Shown here: in pieces, positions 23,486 to 31,072 of the stretch
Position numbering within the stretch: position 1 is the stretch's first letter
Layout of the letters: every line of letters begins with the position of its first letter
The notes under the pieces: generated by a model
Told to the model about the DNA's origin: nothing
Seen by the model: the letters and a program-made list of their open reading frames with translations, nothing else
Database searches by the model: none
Assembly: GCA_025455775.1 (NCBI GenBank)
Contig: JALOLT010000064.1
Coordinates: forward strand, 1 to 33,235
Length of the DNA: 33,235 nucleotides
Source of the DNA: Fimbriimonadaceae bacterium
GTDB lineage: Bacteria; Armatimonadota; Fimbriimonadia; Fimbriimonadales; Fimbriimonadaceae
Reading direction: 5' to 3'
Program-made: the position numbers and the translations under genes

Positions 23486-24412
23486 TTACGCCTCACGGAA
23501 GATATCCCCCAACTTTTTTTGAAGCGACGCCTTTGTTCTCGTTCTCTTGACGTGGAACGCGCCGATATCGATGGCGAGTGCAGCAGCTACTTCTGGATCA
23601 GGCCAGGGAAGATCAAGCTCCTTTAGCTGATCTTGCGGCTCCCAGTCAGGCATGGCGATGACAAGTCCCGGTGGCGGGAGGTGTTCCGTCAAAGCTTCTA
23701 TTTCTTCCTCGTCTCGACAAAAGACTAAGGTCGATCGGTTTGACATCGGCATTTCGAGGAGGGCCTCCAACAGGATCCTCAAGATTGGTCTCTGAAGGGC
23801 GCGGAGTTGGCCAAGATCTTCCTGACCAGGTTCTGGACCATCCTCGTATTGACACTCTCTGCGCGGCACTGTGATAATCTTGTCGAGCAGGGCTAGGAGG
23901 TCGTGATACAGGAGAGGGGAGCCGATAGAACGCAGCCACCTTTCTGCGACATCGCCGGTCGGCACAAGGTTTGGATTCGCTCCAGCGAGCCCTTCTGTAC
24001 CAAAGAGAAAACGGTCTGGGTTTCGCCCGATCTCTTGAACTTGACTTGTGGCGAGAGGCTCTCTTCCTTGCCACTCTCGAAGTCCCACGATGGTGGCTCT
24101 TTCCCTCTTCCACAAAGCTAGGGTCTCCCTTTGATTTCCTTTGGATAGGGCCCAGGTCAGCCGCTTGGCCAGGACTCTTTGGGGGGACTGGCGGTGGGTG
24201 ATGATCTCATTGCGGAGAGCCACAACCGAAATGCGGATTGCCTCCTCCTGGTTGGTCGGGGGCTGGGTGGAAAATCGGTTGAGAAGCTTTACCAGAACGT
24301 CTGAGACCAGATCTTCTGCGTCGTCTCGGCTCACTCCCTGCCAAATTGCCTTTTTTACCAAGTCGTGGCGGATGTCCGGGAGGCGTTGATCCTCCTTAAA
24401 ATCGTAACCCAT
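23486..24412 (-). CDS. Atypical ECF-like RNA polymerase sigma factor
   Basis: A 308-residue protein in which I recognise sigma regions 2 and 4 separated by unusual material. Residues about 16-77 look like region 2 (DDAEDLVSDVLVKLLNRF, then the ALRNEIITHRQ helix). The C-terminus (about 270-304, PEVAAALAIDIGAFHVKRTR with KASLQKKL) matches the region-4 helix-turn-helix pattern of alanine/isoleucine followed by V-K-x-R-x-x-x-A-x-L. ECF sigmas are usually 160-210 residues; here the linker is about 140 residues and a further 40 or so residues appear to split region 4 between ALLEMPMSNRSTLVF and the helix-turn-helix. GAGGGG lies just before the ATG. The adjacent zinc-type anti-sigma gene supports the call. 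Conserved enough to infer, but not a standard member. Confidence 0.6.
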   Translation of the reverse strand: MGYDFKEDQRLPDIRHDLVKKAIWQGVSRDDAEDLVSDVLVKLLNRFSTQPPTNQEEAIRISVVALRNEIITHRQSPQRVLAKRLTWALSKGNQRETLALWKRERATIVGLREWQGREPLATSQVQEIGRNPDRFLFGTEGLAGANPNLVPTGDVAERWLRSIGSPLLYHDLLALLDKIITVPRRECQYEDGPEPGQEDLGQLRALQRPILRILLEALLEMPMSNRSTLVFCRDEEEIEALTEHLPPPGLVIAMPDWEPQDQLKELDLPWPDPEVAAALAIDIGAFHVKRTRTKASLQKKLGDIFREA

Positions 24413-24480
24413 TGCCCCTCGCTAGTTTAGCCAAGAGTCGCGCAGAATTACGACGGAGAAGTCAGAGGATGAACCGTGCC

Positions 24481-25386
24481 TTATCGCACCTGGCGGATTC
24501 GGGAGAGGGGAAGCCAGATGAACTCCGCTTTTCCGATGATCTGGTCTCGCGGAACGAGACCCCAGCCTCGACTATCAAATGATCCGTTCCGGTTGTCGCC
24601 CATAAAGAGGAAGTAGCCTGGAGGGATCGGGGCGGCAGGAAGATCCATCAAGCGACGCATCTCAGTGAGGTCATTGACGACAAACTCTGGCGAAACTGGC
24701 CCTGCCATCTGCATGTTGGCGTATCCTCCTAGCATGGCTAACGGAATGATTCGACCATTGTCGTTGACCAGTTTAAAGTCTGGAATGATCTGGGCATCCC
24801 ATTCGTCGCGGGGGAGAAGGATGCTTTGCTCGCGGCCGGTTGTATAGGTGACGTAGGGTTCGTCAACCGGCTGGCCGTTTCGATACAGTTTCTTGTTCCT
24901 GAGTTCGATTACGTCCCCTGGGACACCGATCAATCTCTTGATGTAGTCGGTTTCCTGGCCCCCCATCATCGTGAAGGCAGGTTTCGGAGGATGAAAAACG
25001 ATGATGTCCCCTCTTTGGGGTTCACTCGCTCGATAGATGAACTTATTTGCAACGATGAAGTCTCGGAGTTGCAAGGTGTTGATCATCGAACCAGTGGGGA
25101 TGAAGAATGTCTGAATCGCGAACGGCCGGATCAGAAGGAAGACGGCAATGGCAGCGTAAACCAGAGCGTCGGCGAGTTCGTTGATGGCCTTCATGACCTT
25201 GTAGCCTGCCCCTCTGGCGTGAACCGCCTGGTTTTTGAGGGGCAGGAAGACAAGGATTCGGACGAGTGTGAGCACAGCTGCGAACATCAACACCTGAGAG
25301 ATCGGGGCCCGGGCGATCCGGTCGATACTCTCGATGCTAAAGAGGGGTGGCTGCTGAGCCTGAGCGAGGAACCAGGAGAAGCTCAC
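24481..25386 (-). CDS. lepB: Signal peptidase I
   Basis: Membrane serine protease that removes signal peptides from exported proteins. In 301 residues there are two N-terminal membrane helices (about 31-48 and 72-91), then box B with the nucleophile S100 in IPTGSM, box D with the general base K150 in DYIKRLIGVPGD, and box E GDNRNGSFDSRGWGLVPRDQIIGKA. A loop of about 60 residues (165-235) separates box D from box E. The gene follows rplS by 11 bp, an arrangement seen in many bacteria. Given the many Tat- and Sec-exported proteins nearby, this is likely the main or one of the main leader peptidases. Confidence 0.94.
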   Translation of the reverse strand: MSFSWFLAQAQQPPLFSIESIDRIARAPISQVLMFAAVLTLVRILVFLPLKNQAVHARGAGYKVMKAINELADALVYAAIAVFLLIRPFAIQTFFIPTGSMINTLQLRDFIVANKFIYRASEPQRGDIIVFHPPKPAFTMMGGQETDYIKRLIGVPGDVIELRNKKLYRNGQPVDEPYVTYTTGREQSILLPRDEWDAQIIPDFKLVNDNGRIIPLAMLGGYANMQMAGPVSPEFVVNDLTEMRRLMDLPAAPIPPGYFLFMGDNRNGSFDSRGWGLVPRDQIIGKAEFIWLPLSRIRQVR

Positions 25387-25397
25387 AGGCGGTTGCT

Positions 25398-25748
25398 CTA
25401 GCGTCGCTCGGCGATTCTGGCTGCCTTACCGATCTTGTCTCGCAAGTAGTAGAGTTTCGCGCGTCGCACTTTGCCACGGCGAACCACTTCAAACTTGTCG
25501 ACGTTTGGACTGTGGATTGGGAAGGTGCGTTCTACTCCAATTTGGCTAGACAGTTTGCGCAGGGTGACGTTCTTGGCGATTCCCCCGTGGCGCACTGCAA
25601 TCACTGTGCCTTCAAAAATCTGGATACGCTCCTTGCCGCCTTCGCGAACCTTCACGTGAGCCTTGACCGTATCTCCTGGTCGAATCTCTGGCACTCCAGT
25701 CTTAAGGAAGGGCTGGGCCACGCTATCGAGGATGGCTTGTTTGGACAT
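25398..25748 (-). CDS. rplS: 50S ribosomal protein L19
   Basis: Large-subunit ribosomal protein at the 30S-50S interface. The 116 residues from ATG 25748 (AGG about eight bases upstream) match the family in length and sequence: FRPGDTV-type segment [58 protein letters not shown] and the basic end [24 protein letters not shown] longer frame of ten residues exists upstream but lacks conservation. It is the first gene of the rplS-lepB transcript. trmD and rimM, frequent neighbours, are absent. Confidence 0.96.
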   Translation of the reverse strand: MSKQAILDSVAQPFLKTGVPEIRPGDTVKAHVKVREGGKERIQIFEGTVIAVRHGGIAKNVTLRKLSSQIGVERTFPIHSPNVDKFEVVRRGKVRRAKLYYLRDKIGKAARIAERR

Positions 25749-25854
25749 AACTAAAACCTGTTTTCGGACGCAAAGCAACCACTGCGCCCACGAATGCGAG
25801 AGTATATCCCTTTCGTTCGCCTGACTCTAGGCCTGACTGTCACCTTCGCAAGTT

Positions 25855-27048
25855 TCAGTCCTCAAAAGGGTAGCTTGGCAGGACATAGTCAAGCGGCTTA
25901 TCGGTTCGGTAGCCAAGCTCATATTCTGCTTGCATGAGGGTATGAATCTCGTGGGTTCCTTCATAGATCATGGCCCCGCGAGAGTTTCGGAAGTACCTTT
26001 CAACCGGGAATTCATCTGTGTAGCCATAAGCACCGTGAATCTCAACTGCCTTGTTGGCAGCATCGAAGGCAGCGGCGCAGTTGGTCCACTTGGCGAGTGA
26101 ACATTCCTTGGTGTGGCGAAGGCCTTGGTTTTTCATCCAGCCGACTTTGTAATAGAGCAGGCGACCTACCTCTCGGCCTTGTACCATACTGGCGATCATT
26201 TGTTGAACAAGCTGCTTCTTGCCGATCGGCTCACCTTGCACGCTTCTTTCGTTCGCGTACTTGACGCTGGCGTCCAGACAGGCTTGGATGATCCCCACCG
26301 CTCCACTCGCCACAGTGTATCTGCCGTGATCGAGAGCAGACATCGCAACCTTAAATCCGTCCCCTTCTTCTCCGATCCTGCAGTCGTGATGAACTCTCAT
26401 GTCTTCGAAGAAGAGTTCACCGGTATTCCCGGCCCTGACTCCCAGTTTGCCCTTAATCGCCCTGCTACTAAATCCTGGCGTGTTGCGATCAATGATGAAG
26501 GCCGCATAGGGTGCCTTGGCTGTCGTCTCTGCCAGCTTCGTAATAATCAAAAACTGGTCGGCATAGTCAGCCAAGCTAATCCATGTTTTCTGGCCATTGA
26601 TCACGTAGTGGTCGCCATCTTTGGTCGCAGTGGTTCGCAAAGAGCTTGCATCGCTTCCTGCGTTCGGTTCGGTCAAGCCAAAGCCAGCTAGTTTTCGTCC
26701 TGTTGCCAAGTCGGGAAGCCAGCGTCTCTTTTGTTCTTCCGTGCCCCATTGCATGAGGGTCATCGAGTGAAGGCCAACGTGGACACTCATTGCAACACGG
26801 GCCGTGGAATCAGCCCTTTCCAACTCTTCGCAAACGAGGCCCAGACTCACATAATCAGCTCCCATTCCCTCGTAGTTGGGAGGGATGCAGACCCCCAGAA
26901 AACCTGCCTCACCCATCCGGCGGAGCATTTCTTTATCAGATTGATGGGCTCGATCCCGTTCAGCTAGGCCGGGAAGAATTGAGTTTTGGCCGAATTTATA
27001 GGCAGATTCGCGAATGAGCTCTTGTTCTTGCGTCAGGGCAAAATCCAT
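25855..27048 (-). CDS. Acyl-CoA dehydrogenase
   Basis: FAD-dependent enzyme that introduces the alpha-beta double bond in an acyl-CoA, passing electrons to ETF. From ATG 27048 the protein is 397 residues and begins MDFALTQEQELIRESAYKFG, a standard start; the frame extends 38 codons upstream without family similarity. Signatures: LTEPNAGSDASSLRTTA (flavin contact), GQKTWISLADYAD, EEGDGFKVAMSALDHGR, and IHGAYGYTDEFPVERYFRNSRGAMIYEGTHEI, where the glutamate of YEGT is the expected catalytic base. The substrate (short-chain, branched or glutaryl) cannot be told from sequence alone. There is no gene partner; it stands divergent from mutM. A TAGAAT seven bases before the ATG could mean a very short or leaderless transcript. 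Confidence 0.92.
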   Translation of the reverse strand: MDFALTQEQELIRESAYKFGQNSILPGLAERDRAHQSDKEMLRRMGEAGFLGVCIPPNYEGMGADYVSLGLVCEELERADSTARVAMSVHVGLHSMTLMQWGTEEQKRRWLPDLATGRKLAGFGLTEPNAGSDASSLRTTATKDGDHYVINGQKTWISLADYADQFLIITKLAETTAKAPYAAFIIDRNTPGFSSRAIKGKLGVRAGNTGELFFEDMRVHHDCRIGEEGDGFKVAMSALDHGRYTVASGAVGIIQACLDASVKYANERSVQGEPIGKKQLVQQMIASMVQGREVGRLLYYKVGWMKNQGLRHTKECSLAKWTNCAAAFDAANKAVEIHGAYGYTDEFPVERYFRNSRGAMIYEGTHEIHTLMQAEYELGYRTDKPLDYVLPSYPFED

Positions 27049-27194
27049 TGCACTGATTCTACCGAAGGGGGGAGCGGATCGTTTCTGGAAACCAGCCTCT
27101 TTGCAGAGCCAAAGCCAGAGGCAGCAGCTGTGGCTAGGAAAGAGGTCACGTTGAATCATCAAACCTGGAAGAGTTGCTCGTAGATAAGGGTGAC

Positions 27195-28037
27195 ATGCCA
27201 GAGCTACCAGAGGTAGAAGCGGTTCGCCGGCTCGTAGAGCGGGCTTTTTTGCACCAAAAGATCGAACAAGTTGACGTCGAGCCGGATGGGATCGTCTTTG
27301 AAGGGAAGGAACCGCACGAGATTCAAGCTGCCCTGGCAGGTCGTAAGGTGGAGGCTGTGTGTCGAAAGGGCAAGTTTTGGTGGCTTGAGTTTGCCGAGTC
27401 CCCGACCGTTATCCTGCACCTCGGGATGAGCGGGTGGGTTCGTGATCTCGGCGCAGATCAGGAAAGGCGGCTCGTCAATCACGGAAAGGCACCTCTTGAG
27501 GAAGAAGGACGCCCTCGCTTTCTTAAACTCCTGATGACAAGCGAATCAGGCCGGCGAATCGCTTTTACGGATGGGCGAAGGTTGGCCAGGATCTGGCTTT
27601 GTCAATCTGCTCAGCAAGATGAGAGGATCCAGCGTCTCGGGAGGGACATGTTCACGGAGCCCTATACGCAGACAGAACTTTCCACGATTCTGTCGAAGCG
27701 GAGTGCCCCGATGAAGGCCCTCTTGCTTGATCAGAGGATCTTTGCTGGGGTGGGAAATTGGGTGGCAGACGAGGTCTTGTACCAGGCTGGTATCGCACCC
27801 CAAAGGATGGCGAAATCTTTGGTTGGCGAAGAGGTCGAAAAGCTCCAACAGACCCTTGCGTCAGTCCTGAATCACGCAGTCTCGGTCGAGGCCGACGATA
27901 AGCTGTACCCGGATCACTGGCTTTTCCACTACAGGTGGGGGGGATCGAAGGGAAGAAACGAACTGAATGGTAACCAGATTTTGAGAGAGACGGTCGGCGG
28001 GAGAACAACTGCCTGGATTCCAAGCCTTCAACGATAA
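27195..28037 (+). CDS. mutM: Fpg/Nei family DNA glycosylase, plant-type zincless form
   Basis: Bifunctional base-excision repair enzyme that removes oxidised purines and nicks the strand. The 280 residues start MPELPEVEAVRRL, giving the catalytic P2 and E3; the DNA-binding lysine lies in RKGKFWWL (K60); the helix-two-turn-helix carries GVGNWVADEVLYQAGIAPQR. The C-terminus is unusual: instead of the four-cysteine zinc finger it reads YPDHWLFHYRWGGSKGR, then GGRTTAWIPSLQR, with no cysteine. Plant and fungal Fpg proteins have this zincless finger and the same N-W-x-A-D-E-V-L-Y-Q helix. The key arginine of the finger loop is kept in GGRTT. The ATG at 27195 follows AAGGG and is preferred over the seven-codon longer frame. 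Mono-cistronic, divergent from the acyl-CoA dehydrogenase. Confidence 0.9.
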   Translation: MPELPEVEAVRRLVERAFLHQKIEQVDVEPDGIVFEGKEPHEIQAALAGRKVEAVCRKGKFWWLEFAESPTVILHLGMSGWVRDLGADQERRLVNHGKAPLEEEGRPRFLKLLMTSESGRRIAFTDGRRLARIWLCQSAQQDERIQRLGRDMFTEPYTQTELSTILSKRSAPMKALLLDQRIFAGVGNWVADEVLYQAGIAPQRMAKSLVGEEVEKLQQTLASVLNHAVSVEADDKLYPDHWLFHYRWGGSKGRNELNGNQILRETVGGRTTAWIPSLQR

Positions 28038-28091
28038 CTCAACACTCTAGGAAAGAAACTCGAACTGCCGATCTCTTATACTGAGGATAAG

Positions 28092-29186
28092 ATGGCCTGG
28101 CAGGGATTGATTCACAAGTATGGAGAGCGGATGAAGCTCACTCCAGGTGCAAATCCTGTGACCTTGCATGAGGGGAATACTCCTCTGATTCCAGCACCTG
28201 ACCTTGCGAAGTGGATCGGCCACGGCATCGACCTTCACCTCAAGTACGAAGGGATGAACCCCACTGGCTCTTTCAAGGATAGGGGAATGACGACCGCCAT
28301 CACGGAGTCCCTCGCCAGAGGATCCAAAGCCGTCATTTGCGCTTCGACGGGGAACACTAGTGCTTCCGCCGCTGCTTATGCAGCAAGGGCTGGCATGACC
28401 TGCTTTGTTTTGGTTCCTGCAGGCAAGGTCGCGCTCGGGAAGATTGCGGGAACCCTGGCATACGGTGCAAGGGTTCTCTCGATTGATGGCTCCTTCGACA
28501 CTGCCCTCAACTTGGTGAGGAAGATCAGCGAAGACGGAGATGTCGATCTTGTGAACAGTGTGAACCCAGCAAGAATCGAAGGGCAACAGACTGCCGCCTG
28601 GGAGATCGTCGAGCAGCTGGGCCAGGTACCAGACTGGCTCTCCTTGCCAGTGGGGAACGCAGGGAACATCACTGCTTATTGGAAGGGCTTTTGTTCGAAA
28701 CCCTGTCTGAGTCCTTGTTCAGCGGCTTGCCTGCAATGTCCGATCGGGACGATCAAGCCAAGGCTCTTAGGCACCCAGGCAGCAGGTGCTGCTCCTCTGG
28801 TTTTGGGTCATCCGGTGGATCATCCTGAGACAAAGGCAACTGCCATCCGGATCGGGAATCCTGCCAGATGGGATGAGGCGATCGCTGCCCTGTCGGAATC
28901 AGGAGGTCACATCCTTGCCGCCCTGGATGAGGAGATCTTTGCAGCTTATTCTGCTGTTGCTCGAACCGAAGGAGTGTTCTGCGAGCCAAGCTCGGCTGCC
29001 TCTGTGGCTGGGTTGAAAAAGGCACTGGACAGAGGGGAAATCGAAGCAGCAGGCCAAACGGTTGTCTGTGTCCTCACTGGTAATGGGCTGAAGGATCCAG
29101 ACTCTGCGACCGAGTCAAGTAAGGGGTTGATCCCAACAGAGGCGACTTTCGACGCCCTCCGCCGATCCATTCTGGAGAACCTATGA
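28092..29186 (+). CDS. thrC: Threonine synthase (with a cysteine-rich insertion)
   Basis: PLP enzyme that converts O-phosphohomoserine to threonine. A 364-residue fold-type II protein with [11 protein letters not shown] (lysine K62 binds PLP), [37 protein letters not shown], the phosphate-binding [15 protein letters not shown] (186-200) and [12 protein letters not shown]. Between GF200 and PRLLG227 lies a loop of about 22 residues carrying cysteines at 201, 205, 209, 213 and 216; most homologues have about 12 residues here with a Y-H motif. All catalytic motifs are intact. GAGG five bases upstream supports the ATG at 28092. It overlaps thrB by ATGA (29183-29186), so the two are translationally coupled. 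Confidence 0.93.
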   Translation: MAWQGLIHKYGERMKLTPGANPVTLHEGNTPLIPAPDLAKWIGHGIDLHLKYEGMNPTGSFKDRGMTTAITESLARGSKAVICASTGNTSASAAAYAARAGMTCFVLVPAGKVALGKIAGTLAYGARVLSIDGSFDTALNLVRKISEDGDVDLVNSVNPARIEGQQTAAWEIVEQLGQVPDWLSLPVGNAGNITAYWKGFCSKPCLSPCSAACLQCPIGTIKPRLLGTQAAGAAPLVLGHPVDHPETKATAIRIGNPARWDEAIAALSESGGHILAALDEEIFAAYSAVARTEGVFCEPSSAASVAGLKKALDRGEIEAAGQTVVCVLTGNGLKDPDSATESSKGLIPTEATFDALRRSILENL

Positions 29187-30109
29187 TCCGACTTCGAATC
29201 CCTGCAACAACCGCGAATCTTGGTCCTGGCTTTGACTGCATGGGCCTCGCACTGAACTTGTGGAATACCTTTGAACTTAAGGTTGGGGGAACGGATTGGG
29301 TGGCGGACATTCAGGGGGAAGGAGAGTCAAAGCTCCCGCGGGACGCAACAAACCTCGTGTTTACGACTTTCTGTGACGAAGTGAGGCACCTTGCTCAAAC
29401 GCCCCCGCTTGGGGCACGGCTGATCAATAGCAACCAAGTGCCTTTTATGAGTGGGCTCGGGTCAAGTTCGACAGCAACCTTAGCAGGGATTCTCTTCGCC
29501 CATTCTTATGTGGCTGGTTTGAAGGGGGGAGATCCTCGCCAATTTGACCAGGCGAAGGTGCTGGAACGGGCGATTGCCGTAGAAGGTCACGGAGATAACG
29601 TTGCCCCTGCACTGCTCGGTGGTTTTGTTGTCGTGATGGCGAGCCGCGAGGGAACCCTTACTCACAGAGTGCCTCATCTTCCTTTAACCGCCGTTGTTTG
29701 CGTACCGGAGTTCGAGTTTCCCACAAGTCAGTCACGGGCTGTCTTGCCTGGGAGCTACGCAAAGGAGGACGCGATCTTTAACGTGGGGCGAGCCCTTTTG
29801 GTCGCGGAGGCTTTGCGAACTGGCGACGATGAAATTTTGCGCCGCGCGATGGACGACCGTATTCACGAACCCTATCGCTATCCTCTGATCCCAGGAGCGG
29901 CTCAGGCGAAGCAGGGAGCTCTTGGCTCTGGGGCAGTCTGTGTTTGCCTCTCCGGGGCTGGCCCTGGGGTGATCGCCTTCACAAGAAAGAACGAAGACCT
30001 GATCGGCCAGGAAATGAAGCAAGCCTTCCTGGATAAGGGGCTGGAGTCGCGCTATTGGGTTCTGGAGGTCTCAGCCAGTGGCACTGAGGTTCAGAGAATG
30101 CCAATCTGA
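29183..30109 (+). CDS. thrB: Homoserine kinase
   Basis: GHMP-family kinase that makes O-phosphohomoserine, the substrate of the upstream-encoded threonine synthase. In 308 residues the family motifs are [15 protein letters not shown] (7-21), the glycine-rich nucleotide loop [34 protein letters not shown] and the C-terminal [12 protein letters not shown]. Length is typical. Its start overlaps the thrC stop (ATGA). Only 30 bp separate its stop from the convergent small gene at 30140, and no clear terminator is visible. No hom (homoserine dehydrogenase) gene is in the window. Confidence 0.95.
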   Translation: MIRLRIPATTANLGPGFDCMGLALNLWNTFELKVGGTDWVADIQGEGESKLPRDATNLVFTTFCDEVRHLAQTPPLGARLINSNQVPFMSGLGSSSTATLAGILFAHSYVAGLKGGDPRQFDQAKVLERAIAVEGHGDNVAPALLGGFVVVMASREGTLTHRVPHLPLTAVVCVPEFEFPTSQSRAVLPGSYAKEDAIFNVGRALLVAEALRTGDDEILRRAMDDRIHEPYRYPLIPGAAQAKQGALGSGAVCVCLSGAGPGVIAFTRKNEDLIGQEMKQAFLDKGLESRYWVLEVSASGTEVQRMPI

Positions 30110-30139
30110 TCCCTCACCAGGGTCGTTTGAGCTAAGTCA

Positions 30140-30400
30140 CTAACCTTGCCTGGGGGGGGGAACACCAACGAGGTCGTAAATCAAGTAAAGCTTGACGGGC
30201 TTTTCTTTGAGGTAGGCGACACGGTAGTAGCAGCGGAAGCAGGGAGCCTCATCGATGGTCACCTGGTCTCCGATCAGGTGACCATCGGCAATCTCGCGAG
30301 TCACGTCAAAAAGCCATCCATTGAAGTGGCTTCTAGTTTTTGGATCCATCAGTGAGACGATGCTTTCGTAGGTACTTTCGTATAGGTCGCCCTCAATCAC
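30140..30400 (-). CDS. Small protein of unknown function paired with an RHH protein (candidate toxin)
   Basis: I do not recognise this 86-residue protein. It begins MIEGDLYESTYESIVSL, has a helical first half and a beta-rich second half (CFRCYYRVAYLKEKPVKLYLIYDLVG) that faintly resembles the last strands of RelE/ParE-type toxins, and ends in a proline run. There is no signal peptide or membrane helix. It starts one base after the stop of the ribbon-helix-helix gene, the arrangement of type II antitoxin-toxin pairs. A perfect 13-bp inverted repeat and a nine-base G run lie inside the gene. It could also be a partner protein without toxicity. Confidence 0.5.
   Translation of the reverse strand: MIEGDLYESTYESIVSLMDPKTRSHFNGWLFDVTREIADGHLIGDQVTIDEAPCFRCYYRVAYLKEKPVKLYLIYDLVGVPPPRQG
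30152..30160. repeat. Run of nine G (C on the coding strand) at the end of the small gene
   Basis: The coding strand reads nine C, encoding three prolines near the C-terminus. Homopolymer runs of this length can slip during replication; a change would alter only the last few residues. Confidence 0.6.
30253..30287. repeat. Perfect 13-bp inverted repeat inside the RHH-partner gene
   Basis: CGATGGTCACCTG (30253-30265) and CAGGTGACCATCG (30275-30287) are perfect complements separated by nine bases. The stem lies in the coding sequence for ADGHLIGDQVTI. As RNA it would be very stable. Confidence 0.85.
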
Positions 30401-30401
30401 T

Positions 30402-30704
30402 TTATCCTCCTAACCGCTTCCTCCACTTTTCCTTGTCGTACGGTGTCCCTTCCGTAGTCCTCGAGTTTTCCCAGGCTTCTCGCGCGATCTTGTCCTCAGC
30501 AAAGAATTGATCTGCGCTGGTCGTTTCTCGTTCAAGTTGCTCCCGGATCGCAAATCTAATCCATTCGGAAAGACTTGCATATCCGCCATGTTCAATTTTC
30601 TGCTCAATTTGAGCAATCAGTGTCTGAGGAACGGTTATCGTGATCCGTTCCAATTTAATGGTTGTGGTCTTCCTCATTTGCTTACCCATCCTTGGCAGGT
30701 ACAT
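30402..30704 (-). CDS. Ribbon-helix-helix DNA-binding protein (candidate antitoxin)
   Basis: A 100-residue protein of the CopG/ParD type. The segment IKLERITITVPQTLIAQIEQ followed by YASLSEWIRFAIREQLERE shows the beta-strand, helix, turn, helix pattern of RHH repressors. The charged C-terminal tail (FFAEDKIAREAWENSR and onwards) is the kind of extension that wraps a partner toxin. AGAGGA six bases before the ATG at 30704 supports this start; internal ATGs at 30689 and 30677 are alternatives. It is followed after one base by the unknown 86-residue gene, so it probably regulates the pair by binding its own promoter. Confidence 0.75.
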   Translation of the reverse strand: MYLPRMGKQMRKTTTIKLERITITVPQTLIAQIEQKIEHGGYASLSEWIRFAIREQLERETTSADQFFAEDKIAREAWENSRTTEGTPYDKEKWRKRLGG

Positions 30705-31072
30705 AAACCGTCCTCTGCCAGTCTGGAGCCTGCAGTCTCCGTTCCTCCCACAGGACCAGGAACTATGCAGGTGTTTCTTACTTGGCCAGACAGTCAGACA
30801 ACGATGTGTGCGTAACTATTGATCCAGACGAGTGAGATGATCTAATTTTATCGCAGAAAGAGGGTTCCGTAAGACTTCTCCTTATTAAAACATACTTAAT
30901 ATGATGTATCTTGCAGCCCTGGCCCTTTTCAGGGGGCAGGGTCGTGGCAAGGGAATACTGCACCCCTGAAATGCGCAGACTACCCGTCGTTACTGGCGGA
31001 TACTTGCCAAGAGGAGGCCCGTCACACCGAAACGGCCAAGGGCCAGAAGGCGCAACCAGGTGGAACCTAAAC
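30705..31072. other. Intergenic region (368 bp) with an AT-rich patch and a 9-bp inverted repeat
   Basis: No gene is supported. TTTCAGGGG (30927-30935) is complementary to CCCCTGAAA (30963-30971), and a smaller CCCTG/CAGGG hairpin overlaps it at 30917-30934. An AT-rich patch at about 30840-30905 contrasts with the surrounding sequence and is a plausible promoter zone for the leftward RHH gene. GGCC repeats at about 31028-31038 may help end the GH9 transcript. A possible leftward frame at 30778-30963 has no ribosome site and no family resemblance. Confidence 0.4.

Noticed and set aside
27049-27162. 38-codon upstream extension of the acyl-CoA dehydrogenase
   Set aside because: The family start MDFALTQEQ is at 27048; the upstream part lacks similarity and lies in the divergent promoter region.
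30778-30963. Leftward 61-residue frame
   Set aside because: GTG start without a ribosome site and no recognisable domain.
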